A DNA stretch of 64,000 bases, taken from Xanthostigma xanthostigma (Eukaryota; Arthropoda; Insecta; Raphidioptera; Raphidiidae). Position 1 is the first letter of the stretch. Each line of letters starts with the position of its first letter. The position numbers were made by a program, and so were the translations under genes. The notes under the pieces were generated by a model. The model saw only the letters and a list, made by a program, of their open reading frames with translations. It was not told the DNA's origin and did no database searches. Of the stretch, positions 22,601 to 32,767 are shown one piece after another. The DNA is taken from positions 27,853,501 through 27,917,500 of the forward strand of contig OY754464.1 in the NCBI GenBank assembly GCA_963575645.1, given 5' to 3'.

Positions 22601-25537
22601 GTAACCGGGGCCCTGATAAAAGAGGGAAAAATAATAAATCATTTCATTGATTGACGTACCCACCGTCCTCGATGCACACAAGATGGCCCTGACTTTCACC
22701 ATTGGAAGATTGGTTACCCCGTGAACCAAAATGAGACCACTTATGATGCTCGCCGATAGGTGGCCACCTATTGACGAGCATCATAAGCTAAATTTTTTTA
22801 ATCTGCGAGTGTAGAATATGTAGAGTTTCCGTAGTGAATTGTGCTTTCACTGAATTGCGATGCTGTTTTCATATATACAATACCGCCTACCACGTTTCCT
22901 ATTGGTCCAGAAGCTGTGCAGTTTTTTTTTCATTATTTAACGGCGTGGGCTTACTACTGCGTTCCTATTGGTCCAGAAAATTCATTATCTCACAGTACGG
23001 CTCATTATTAGCACTCTACGCGTCAACATGAAGTAATTTATTATTTCTCCCGAATTTAGCAGGGCCCCGAAATTACATATTACTCACGCGTAATGAATAA
23101 AAGCGTTTAACGACGCTACTCATACAATTACTACCTCCCATTTACGTACTTTCCTGTTATTTTCAACATTTTTAAACTTGAATTTAGTTAATAGCAATAG
23201 GTACCTTTACACTTACACGCAATCCCGAGTGAATGGAGCGCCCCGTTCCAATCGCGCGCGAAAGAACGCCAGTGTACATAGGAATAATCGCTCGGTTTTG
23301 GAACGAGTTAAAACCTGCAGGATAACCTTGCAGGCATTTCACGAGCGAATTCGCGTGTAGTTAGAAAGTGCAAAATTTATTTCACGCGTTCTTTCTTGTG
23401 CAGTTTAGTAAGTATACGTTTTGACGTTTGATTAATTGTTTATTTTATGATTAGTTAATTTTGACGATACAAACTTCAAATCCTTAAACGATCGACCTGT
23501 AGCTAAGTATCTTAAAGTCGTTGCCAACCTTTCTTCGACACCTATGCTTTCACGCATTCGTGTATCTTGTTTTGAAATTATTGGAACAACCATTTCCACC
23601 AAAATACGGAATGATTCCTGATCCATCTGCACATAATTTTTAAAATTCAACGGAAAATTATCACGCAATAGAGGCATATACCCATATTTGTTGCGATTTT
23701 CCTTCCATGATTTTACCCAACACCTTCTTTTCTGTTTGTGAAAAGGCATACAGGCCACGCACAAAGCAATTTTTAATTTTCTGCGTTTTGAAATAATTTT
23801 ATCCATGCTACTAAATTCCACAAATAACTTAAAACCGTCTCAAAACTGTTAGAATTTTTAAAATTCCACGGTTCACGCCAATCGCGAGGGAAACTTGACG
23901 CTTTTTCATTTACACTAACACTTCTATCCCTTCACGTTCTACGATACACACCAAAACCGCGCGATTGGAGTGTTGCAAATTTAAAGAAACAAATTTTGGA
24001 ACGCCACGTTCTTGGCCGCGCGAAAATACGCGCGATTGGAACGGGGCGCTCCAATCACTCGGGATTGCGTGTAAGTGTAAAGGTACCTAATGTGCAAGTG
24101 AAGAAATAAATTATAAGAGATTGGAATAAGGCAGGCCACTTTTTGAGCCTAGAAATTTGATTGTAATTTTAAGCCAGAAGAAATATAGACGTTTTCTTGT
24201 GGTCATTAGAATTGGCATGTCTTTCTACAACCTAAGATCGGAATCATTATATTTTACTGTTATTTGTTAAATTGGTGTTTATGCATAATACAAAATACGC
24301 TTAGCCATGAGGTTTTTAGACGCACTCTTTTTTTTTGTTATTGAACAATTCTATGAGAGTTATGGTTGTTTCTAGGAACGCGGCCGATTACCGGAACAGG
24401 AAGCGGCGATAATAGTTCGAACTCTGGCATCGACGGTCGCGTATTTACATGAACACGGTGTCGTTCATCGCGATTTGAAGCCGTCGAATGTTTTGTATGC
24501 ACGCGCTGACCGTGCTCCCGAGAGCGTTACGCTTTGCGACCTTGGATTTGCTAAACAGCTGCGCGCTGATAATGGACTTCTGATGACTCCGTGCTACACG
24601 GCTAATTTCGTTGCCCCGGAAGTACTGAAACGTCAGGGATACGATGCAGCCTGTGATATTTGGTCGCTCGGAGTCATGATGTACATCATGCTGGCCGGAT
24701 ATTCACCTTTCACCACGGCGCCGACAGATTCGAGCGAGGTTTGTTTTATAACCAGATAAAATTGATGCCAAACTTGCAGAAATGCCATTTTCTATCTGGC
24801 ATTTCCATAGCTTGTCTATTACAAATTTCCATATTTCTGGTTCTGACAAACTGGTGAAAGTTTCAAAACGGAATTTCAATTTATTGTAAAAAATCATAAA
24901 ATAAATAAAATTTCAATTTTAAATTTGATTTAAATTGAAATATCATATAATTCTTTCACCAGGTGTCGGGTTAGAATTTGGAAATGGTTGAATTGTAATT
25001 AGTGATGAAATTATTTACGAATACGGTTAATCCGAAATTATCTCAATTTTCAAATTAATCATAATGGCCAAATATTTATATGATTATTTCACAGTTCTTC
25101 ACATATCATCACTAATTTTAACACCTGAAATATGTACGATAATTTAAAATTGATATCAGATAATTCTGGAACGCATCGGTTCTGGACGCGTCGACCTTCA
25201 CACCGGCATCTGGCAACACATATCGCCTGAAGCCAAGGAACTGGTCAGTTGCATGCTTCACGTTGTTCCTCAAAAGCGACCGAAAGCAACGCAGCTCCTG
25301 GTCGCACCGTGGCTTTTGGGTCACAGGGCGAACGTTTTCAGACAGAACCCGTATCAGCAGAACAACTGTGCCGTTCAACCTGTTAGAATAGCGTCCCCGA
25401 AGAATTTGAGAGAAACCGTTGCGGCGACCTATAAAGCAATCGCTTCGTCGCCCCAAGCAGCACATCTCGGTCCGGTCGCAATGAGTGAACTCGCAAGGCG
25501 GCGGGCTAGGGACAGGGGCGCTCAAACGAAAGTCTAG
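16647..25537 (+). CDS. S6kII: p90 ribosomal S6 kinase, RSK / S6kII family (eight exons; N-terminus incomplete)
   Basis: Exons are 16647-16802, 17798-18067, 18948-19265, 19496-19645, 20868-21284, 22259-22423, 24376-24738 and 25160-25537, all in phase 0, giving 738 residues. RSKs act downstream of ERK. The N-terminal AGC kinase shows GEGSFGKV (55-62), catalytic Lys 80, YRDLKPEN (Asp 173), DFG (191) and the activation-loop Ser in AYSFCGT (206). The linker has TPRDSPG (turn motif) and the hydrophobic motif FRGFSFVA (Ser about 365). The C-terminal CaMK-like kinase shows [16 protein letters not shown] (Asp 525), DLG in place of DFG (547) and the ERK target Thr in LMTPCYT (563). The tail ends with the ERK docking motif LARRR (from 724). 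Residues 1-52 form an acidic, glycine-rich leader ending DPSQFELLK. The first exon with the start codon is not certain. Introns hold several transposons. Confidence 0.96.
16841..17514. mobile_element. hAT-type element with perfect 8-bp TSD, RSK intron
   Basis: The left end tagtgttcgaccgaact and the right end (complement tgtgtccgaccgaaacta) are inverted repeats extended by many ttcgg-type subrepeats. Perfect direct repeats ttgtttat lie at 16833-16840 and 17515-17522. A second palindromic element is nested inside at 17095-17396. Confidence 0.85.
17095..17396. mobile_element. Palindromic MITE nested in the hAT element
   Basis: Near-perfect inverted ends (gggcgtgtttggccgaagta continuing into agtacttacta) define a 302-bp element, flanked on both sides by aat. 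It must be younger than the hAT copy it interrupts. The 3-bp flank fits PIF/Harbinger-like insertion but the superfamily is unproven. Confidence 0.7.
18115..18892. mobile_element. Foldback element with ~310-bp inverted arms, RSK intron
   Basis: The left arm (18115-18427) and right arm (about 18577-18892) are nearly identical in inverted orientation, around a loop of about 150 bases. Each arm contains the same open frame in mirrored orientation ([15 protein letters not shown] start), differing at a few codons. No transposase is recognised. Target duplications could not be read. The element lies between the third and fourth exons, counted with 16647-16802 as the second. Confidence 0.85.
21438..22045. 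mobile_element. MITE-like element with inner 70-bp inverted repeat
   Basis: Short outer inverted ends (aggacaatgagagc at left, gctctcattatcct at right) enclose a strong inner inverted repeat, 21455-21526 against 21614-21687. The inner repeat shares ttttctttcgcggattcggg and gcaaaattaggcaacttttg. A further C/G-rich hairpin (cctcacccccacgtggggggtgagg) lies near 21710. It sits in the RSK intron before 22259. Confidence 0.65.
22452..22577. mobile_element. Short palindromic MITE, RSK intron
   Basis: Ends tattgtgcgac and gtcgcacataata are inverted repeats, continuing with gaaggagaa...attcca and its complement. The centre (gcacgagcttagcgagtgcg) is itself palindromic. It directly abuts the next element, about 12 bases away. 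Confidence 0.65.
22589..23090. mobile_element. Inverted-repeat element, RSK intron
   Basis: The left end cacgagtaatatgtaa followed by ggggccctg is matched by the inverted right end (cagggcccc ... ttacatattactcacgcg). The inner part contains a separate hairpin at 22739-22789 (cttatgatgctcg and its complement around a gg-tggccac-cc core). Confidence 0.7.
23199..24089. mobile_element. PIF/Harbinger element A with truncated transposase
   Basis: Long terminal inverted repeats start aggtacctttacacttacac and run about 60 bases into gcgccccgttccaatcgcgcg. An aat trinucleotide flanks both ends. The only ORF is the minus-strand N-terminal transposase fragment at 23432-23821. The element lies in the RSK intron between the exons ending at 22423 and starting at 24376. 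Confidence 0.85.
23432..23821 (-). pseudogene. PIF/Harbinger (HARBI1-like) transposase N-terminal fragment
   Basis: The 129-residue frame has the pre-catalytic features of HARBI1-like transposases: an RRCWVKSW block (about 32-39), MPLLRD, a [19 protein letters not shown] segment, then [20 protein letters not shown] and ATGRSFKDL. It then runs out into unrelated codons before any of the DDE catalytic residues. It therefore cannot encode a nuclease. Whether the short protein is made is unknown. Confidence 0.85.
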
Positions 25538-26891
25538 CAGCACAGAAATGAATTCATAGCGGTGACATACTTCTGAATTGCAATTATTAAAAATGAAATT
25601 ATATAAATACAGTTAACGATCTTCAAATGTTGTAAGTACGGAGTTGTTAAGACCACACAAATATTTTTTATGAATTCGGAGCGATAGTCCCTGACTCATT
25701 CCGTTCAGTAATGAAAACAAAAACGTGTTGCTCCCAACAAGAAAAAAAAACTAACATTACTGCACCTAGTAGTGACGTCATAAGTAAAGAAGTTTATATC
25801 AATAGAAAACTTCCTAAGAAATAGTAAACAAATGCCAACATAGACAAAATAATGAAAATAATCAAGTCAAATAGTTGATTATTGTATCAATATTCTGTAT
25901 TGAATATGGTTAAAGGATTGGGTAAGATATTATGAAATTCTGATCAATGTTGCAAGTTGTGACGCCATCATTAATGTGCCAAGAAAAATAAACCTCATCA
26001 ATAGTGGCGTCGGGCCATGGTTGACATACTAAACAAATGAACTATGGTCAATTATTTCTAATTTCTTCGTATTTTTTAAATATATTTTTAGTAATTTACA
26101 CTGTATTATTTTGATTCCAGAATTTAGCAAACATCGACCATAGATCATTCATTTAGCATGTTAACCATGGCGCGGCGCCACTATTGACTATGTTTAGTTT
26201 TCTTGATACACTAATGATGGCGCCACAAACTTGTTAAAGTGTCTCTTTTCATATTGTCTTGGAATGGGTACCTATATAAAAAAAATCAAATATTTTTCTT
26301 AGAAAATAAATGATTTCCTCTTACGATTGTCCATTAAAGAAAAACAATAAATGTTTATAATATCAACAGTGGAAATGTTAAACTTCATCAGAGTGTCCTT
26401 TGTTCTTTAAATATCAATTCTTGACGACATAGATCTGGATCAATTGTATTTATAATTTTGTACTGGTGTTTATAATACATTGAAAATCCATTCGATGTCT
26501 TCACTTGAGATTAGAACGTATAAATTATATTAAAGACAACTGTTAATCATATCTAAATTTTAAGGTTTTTATATTTATTGAATTACTGAATGTCAATAAT
26601 ACCAAATATTGTTATTGATATTGTATGCGTAAACAAAAGAAGCATAGCAATTCAAATGTTTTTAATATTGGGTGTTAATTTTTTTTTGGCCTAAAATACT
26701 GTCTTTCAGTAGTGTTTGAAAATGATACAGATTTTTTTCTTCGACTCAAATTTAAAAGATAACCTTAGTGTTTTTTTATATATTCGAGTCTAATGGGACG
26801 TAGCTTTTTGATTTGCGCTTCCATGCTTTTTTTACATACAGTGTAGTAATATATGCCTTAGGTTAGGTTGAAATTATTAAAATTGGGAAAG
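25538..26891. other. RSK 3' UTR and downstream DNA
   Basis: AT-rich sequence follows the RSK stop codon at 25535-25537. An AATAAA lies near 26305. A palindromic MITE occupies 25953-26233. No further ORF is convincing. Confidence 0.45.
25953..26233. mobile_element. Palindromic MITE downstream of RSK
   Basis: Inverted ends caagttgtgacgccatcatt and the complement of its right end (aatgatggcgccacaaacttg) continue through matched blocks (tagtggcg...ccatggttgac and the complement). Arms cover most of the 281 bp. No ORF. Confidence 0.75.
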
Positions 26892-27114
26892 CAGTCCCGT
26901 ATCTAGGAGCTCTGGCGCTCTCTCATGTCATAAAATTTACACAAGGCAAAACTAAGATTCTGACTATTAGAAAAAATCAAAACGGAGTATTTTTAACTAA
27001 TGGTTTTAAAATGCTTAGGCACATAAAAGTTTGCATTTTGAATAATATAGATTTTACGGTTATCTGGCACCTCCTAGCGAGAGCCATCTCTGCCAACCAC
27101 TAGATACGGCACTG
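26892..27114. mobile_element. hAT-type MITE with near-perfect 8-bp TSD
   Basis: The left end cagtcccgtatctag and the complemented right end cagtgccgtatctag form the terminal repeat. The flanks tgggaaag (26884-26891) and tggaaaag (27115-27122) match at seven of eight positions. This is a 223-bp element without an ORF. Confidence 0.8.
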
Positions 27115-30100
27115 TGGAAAAGTTTACGTTGTAAAAAGGGGCCTAAACAATTTTTTCAATGGCTTTTTTGCTATGGAATTGTTTGTTATCATGCGCCAAG
27201 TAATGACTGATATGCTTTACAGTCACTAATAAATTGCCAGGCGTATGACCTAATTATGCTAGTCTTGTCAAAATATTTAACACCGGTCATTTAAAGCGAT
27301 TTATTTTAACAAAAAAAAAAGAAAAAACAAACAAACAAACAACCTGGTTAAACTATAAGTAATTCCCGATTTAACCGTATAAAAACGTTCCGCGAAAATT
27401 CATCGTGCGGGTACTTGTTTTCCATAGATCTAATACAGTACTTTCTCATTAATTGACTCCCCACAAAAGCCTAGCTAGTGATGGGCTGCAGTTCGTAAAT
27501 GGTAAAGAAAAGAGTCACAAATATTTTGTATCAGACGGCAAAGTATACTTTTGGCGTAAGCGGCAAACTACAAAACATGACGTACGTAGAACAGACAGAT
27601 TAAACTATTTTGCATTATCAACAAGTTAAAAAAACGACGGTTACACTGCCCGTCAGATAATTGAATGACGAATTAAAGAAACAGTACTGTACTTTTACAT
27701 TAGCGAGTCGGATGCACGTGGCATCACGTAAAGCTGTTATCTGACTAGATGATGTTTGATTTTGTTCCTTTTTACCCGACTACGCAAAAAAGGAGGGTTA
27801 TTATTTTAATTGCCTATATATGTATATTAGTTTGTTACCACGGAGGGCCAAATTTATTGGACCGATTTACATACTTAAAGTTTAGTTCGATTTGTCTTAA
27901 TCACTCGAATGCTCTAGGACCTTGGATATAAAATATTTTTGAGAACTCAAAATGGCCGTAAGGTGGATAAAATTTGGGTCTAAATTTTTTTCCGACTAAG
28001 TGGAGCATAAAATGCAAGAAAATTTTGTAGCGATTCTAAATTTCTTCATTTACGTAGTCGGGTCTTAATTTTTTTAACTTTTATTGTATATCCCGGAAAT
28101 CAAATGACGCGAACGTAAACCAGAGTATTTAGATTGAAATACATTTTGTATTTTTTTTAATATTAAAAATAAAGTTCAATTAGCGATTAAAACACTGTTA
28201 TAAAAGTCGGGCAAAGTGCGATACTTGCGCGAGATAATTCTAATATAAATATATTAATGTTTTTATGTATTATGTAGTTTGTAGGTTCAATGTGTCTGAC
28301 TGCATATATTTTTAAATATTTAAGTAAAATCGTATTTGAGATTTTCAGTTGTTTATTCAGTTTTGATTGTTTTTTATTTGACACTTAGCTGCAGTTGTTT
28401 TTAACGTTATTCAGTATTAAATTGTTTTAGTTTTATTTAACGTTCTCAGTATTAAATTATTTTCATTTTATTGCTCGGTTTTTTTTTTCAGTATTAGTTG
28501 AATCACTTTATTTTTAACACATTGTAGATGGACTATGTTACTTAACGTGATTCCGAGGCAGTCGATTTTCTCTATACACATTGATATGGAACCAAAATCA
28601 CTCATTTTTAAACGATAAATCGTTCTTACAGAGTGATCTTCACTTGTCTGCAAACTATTTGAAGCTTACAAGGAAAAATGCGGTGCGGAATGTGTAGTGA
28701 GAGTTATATTACTCCTTCGATTTGCAGTCCGTAAAGAAAATTGTGCAGAAGTTCCTAACGAACGTATTGTAAAGAGGAGACCTGACCGGTTTTTGTGAAT
28801 TAAATTAAATTTACAATGTATGTCAGTGAAAGAATTTTGTTTCGTATAATAGGAACGGACCTTGAGGCGCATGGTCAACAGAACTGCATCTTTCTTGCAG
28901 CGAAAGAAAATAGACTACCGTGAGAAACATACACTCACTAGAGTGCTAAAAAGCCGATTTGAAATGTCATTTAAATCTCGAATTTATGTAAACATTTTTC
29001 TTTTGTAATACGTGGATTAAAAGTACAACATTACACACTTGTTATAGTAGACTAAAGTAAAACGGGAGAAAAGTAAGCGAAAATGGTGTCATCGTAATTC
29101 CTACGTGATGATTTTAAACTATATCTGACAAGTGACAGTCTACCTAACCTACAATATCAATTTACGGTGTTTTTGTTAGTATCTTATATTCTTTCAGTGC
29201 ACTTATTACAAAAAGTATTGTTTGTTATTCGTGCGAAATTGACGATTGCGGCTCGTATGACTGCCTATCGCTGCGCTCTGGCGAGCAAACGCTACCCTCG
29301 CCCGCAATCGTCAATTTTCTGCCCTTGTAACACAATACACTACGCAAAATGGGTAAAAATCTGAAGATAATAAAAATAATTCCAACATTTCAACATAAAC
29401 GGTTTAGTCAACAGATTGTATTCTTGTAATATAAGCAAATTTTTGTTGTTGTGATGAGCTCATGCTGTGTTGAGCGCCATCATTTATTTATATTTTTCAC
29501 ATCACAATGTTGTAATGGCTGTGGACTAATGGCGTTTGTTTTCAAAACTGAATAAATAGAAATATCGTAAAATAAGTTTGTTACCAAAACGTGTTTTGTA
29601 TTGTTATATTAAAATAGAAAATAGACAGATAGGGTCTTTAAAATACGATGTATTTATTATGTAAGTGAAAGATGACGTTTTTTTTATCCAAGTTTTCATG
29701 CAATGCATTATTCTGTAAAAAAATTGTTGGTTCAGACTTGAGATATTTTTGAGTAACTTCATTTTCTTTTTATTGATACATTTGATGCGTTTTTATATTC
29801 TAATTTTAATTGCGTTTTTGTTGTTGATTTTTTTTTGTACTTAAATAGCAACTACTGTTAAATGTTTTCCCCACTTGTTCTAGATTTATTTTCAAAATCG
29901 ATGCACACAATCGATAAAATTGAGTATCTGGAAAATTATAATAAACATTCACTTCCAATATAAATGTTTCGGTAACAAAGGCTTGTTAGTCTGAAAACTG
30001 ATAATAAAAATGGTAGCAAGCAAGATTTTATAAAATATCTCCCCCATGAAATATTTTAGTAATTGTTATTAATGAAATTGTTGACTGAAAAGAACAGTGA

Positions 30101-30654
30101 ATTAAAATCAGTCATTTTACAGCACTGAAATGTTCATATTCAGCAAAAAAACGCCTCAGGCTCTGGTCGATGGTACTCAATTTAAATATGAATTGTTTTT
30201 TTTTTTTTTAATTGTTACATTGTTTTGTATTTCTCGATCATCATGATAAAAACAATTACTCTAATCCGAATGTTTCGCTCACTAGAATTGGCTGATAGTG
30301 TTCCGTTGAATTTGACAGTCAACAATTTCATTTCTATAATAGCTCTCTTCTTCTACAGTGCCAGATTCTTGCTTTATAATAGTTGATATAAAGTACTGCA
30401 TTTGTTCATTGAAAAAAATCAGTGTTTTCCTATATAATAATATAAAATAATATTTATTTTTATTATTCAAGAAAAGTCTGTTTATAAAATATATACATAC
30501 ATATTATTATATATATATTTGTTTTAAATTGTATAAATGTTTAAAAAAATGTAAATAATTATATTTACGGATTATGTTGTACCTAAAAATTTATCATATC
30601 AAAAAAAAAATATTTTTATGAACACTTAAATCGATTTTTTTATTGATTTCTGCG
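27115..30654. other. Intergenic DNA between RSK and MDM2, left part
   Basis: AT-rich DNA with no recognised gene. The motif cccgactacgcaaaaaaggagggtt (near 27777) resembles a repeat common in insect genomes. A partly palindromic segment (ttgacgattgcgg and its complement) lies at about 29240-29320. Confidence 0.4.
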
Positions 30655-30786
30655 TTAGGCTAGGTTCACACGATACGGTTTTTTCTATTCGGTATTCTTA
30701 TACGATTTTACCGTATACAGCAGAAACGTATTCAGTATTCACATTTAACGTTTTTCTTATACGGTAAAATCGTCAGGTTAAGCATA

Positions 30787-31407
30787 GGCTACGTTCACAC
30801 CTTGCGGTTTACCGAAACATTTTTCGTATGCGGTTTGTTTTGTGTTCAGTTTGCTGCAAAAAAATGGACGATGAAGACTTTGCGACTGTGCTCATTTATT
30901 GGCACTTATTTTGCAGAAAAAACAAAAAAAAAAAAAAACATAGAAGATTTTGGGAGCATCCTATTGTATCTAGGCGTTTAAATCTGGGTCACTTTTGGAC
31001 ACTCATGTTAGAATTGCGAAGTGATGAAACGAAATTCTTCAATTATTTTCGGATGTCGATGTCAGCGTTTAATGAACTTCTAGGAAGATTGGAAGAAGAT
31101 TTGAAAAAATTAATTTTATTATCCATAGCGGCACGTCTAAACACGACAATCGAATGTAGCGACTGCCTCTACCGCACACTGCGCCGGTTAGGTACAAAGA
31201 AACCGTACTGTGAGACCGTTTCGTTTTTTTTGCCGTACGCGGCTCACGGTTTTCAGTGACAAGACACGGATGCAAAAATAAACGAAACTGTTTTTTTTAC
31301 CGCATTCGGTTTTACCGTATAGTGTGAATACGTGTATATGTTTGCATTTGCTACTGAAAACCGCATATGAAAAACGTTTCGGTAAACCGCAACGTGTGAA
31401 CGTAGCC
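30787..31407. mobile_element. PIF/Harbinger element B with truncated transposase
   Basis: Terminal inverted repeats begin ggctacgttcacac and continue with gcggtttaccgaaac and an atttttcgtatgcggtt-type block, about 50 bases in all. The only ORF is the plus-strand transposase fragment at 30864-31113. A related but shorter repeat (ggctaggttcacacg) lies just outside at about 30660, suggesting an older relative next door. Confidence 0.8.
30864..31113 (+). pseudogene. PIF/Harbinger transposase N-terminal fragment (element B)
   Basis: From the ATG at 30864 (MDDEDFATVL) the frame shows a lysine run, then RRFWEHPIVSRRLNLG, and then LELRSDETKFFNYFRMSMSA followed by FNELLGRLEEDLKK. This is the conserved N-terminal region of HARBI1-like transposases. 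The similarity stops there; the DDE domain is absent and unrelated codons follow to 31259. Confidence 0.85.
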
Positions 31408-32489
31408 TTATTGTTGCTCAAATTTTCCAAATCTACGAATTTGGTTATAACAGTTCCAGATCTGAATTGATTATTTTCTCCTCAAGTGAATTTTAAATGT
31501 TTTTTTAATCTTTTTGTCAGAAAATGTAATTCCGATTTGGTTATAATTAGTAGGTGTGTGTTGATCAAGTCCTAGAACGATACCAGAAAACTTCGAACAA
31601 TTCAGAGTTCAGACTGCCCTATTCATGTAAATATGACTAATAGATCCAGTGCATTTTGTGCCCGTTGATTGCGCTGTATCCCTGGATGATTCGCAAATTG
31701 ATATCTGCTACTTTGAATACGCATCTTAAATGGATAATACCTATCAAATTGTATTTTCAGGTTACAGAATCGAACACAGGTATTTCAGATTTGTTTATAT
31801 ACTTAAAATTACTCGACATTTTTAATTTGACTAAAAGACCGCTAAAACGACATTAAATTCACCCACTTTAATCAGAGAACATATTGAATACTGAAACGCA
31901 AAATCTATACGCGGGTCGCGGATCTGGGTGCAAATAAATTCGGGTCTTGTTTATGCATGTACAATGTACATAGTGACGTAGTCCGAAAATTTCTAGAATC
32001 TCGGAGAATTGTCAAGAGTCTAGACTCTAGAACCGTTTAGACTTCACCAGACACCAATCTATCGGGTTTTGTAAATCGGGCTACACACGTGCAGTTATGT
32101 CTGGGCATTTTATAGGCGCCGAATTGAACGAGATCAAGCTGTTTAATTTTCGTAGCAAATTATAATATATAATAATTATTATTTTCATAGCAAGTTGCTA
32201 TGTGTAAATTTGTAGAAAATTTTGCATTCTTTCAAACCAGCGTTTATATTTACCCGTTGTCAAAAAAACTCGTTTTTTCCTTTGTTAGTCATAATTAGCA
32301 TAATGATACCGTGCTTTTGAAGGAGAAAGATTGTAAACGCTCGGCAACTAAGGTCATTACCGTTTTATTTTTGAGGCACAATAATAGCATGTCGCTTATG
32401 ACTAAATTAATTATTATACATAAAGAGTATACAGGTTTAAAATATATGCTCGAAAATTAGTCTAGCTGTGTGTATCCCCCTTTAAAAAA

Positions 32490-32500
32490 TGCGCATGCGT
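32490..32500. promoter_or_regulatory. NRF1-like motif upstream of MDM2
   Basis: The sequence tgcgcatgcgt closely fits the NRF1 palindrome. It lies about 270 bases before the MDM2 start codon in a locally GC-richer stretch. This supports promoter placement here, and hence 32768 as the true first coding exon. Function is inferred. Confidence 0.4.
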
Positions 32501-32767
32501 GCTTTGCATTTCCGCAAAGGAAGTTCGTCACACCTTCAAGTCGAAAGTTCATGATCATAATAAAAGAGACGGCGATATCCGTAACGTAAAAGTGTGACAG
32601 AGTGAGGAATACGTTTAATTGAAAACCGCCAACAAACTTGTGCAAGTCCAGACAAGTTTATACTATTGTAGTTGTAAAAACCGTATTTGTTGAAACAAAG
32701 CTAAACGCATTTTTCTAGTCATTTTCTGTTCATTCTTAGTGAACATAAATATTATTCATTTGTAAAA

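Noticed and set aside
31656-31856. Candidate upstream MDM2 exon with SWIB sequence
   Set aside because: A ttttcag acceptor-like site is present, but the encoded residues do not resemble the SWIB helices.
32457-32645. Minus-strand frame sharing CAFF.GG with one near 10600
   Set aside because: Similarity is limited to a few residues and lies in a probable promoter; likely chance.
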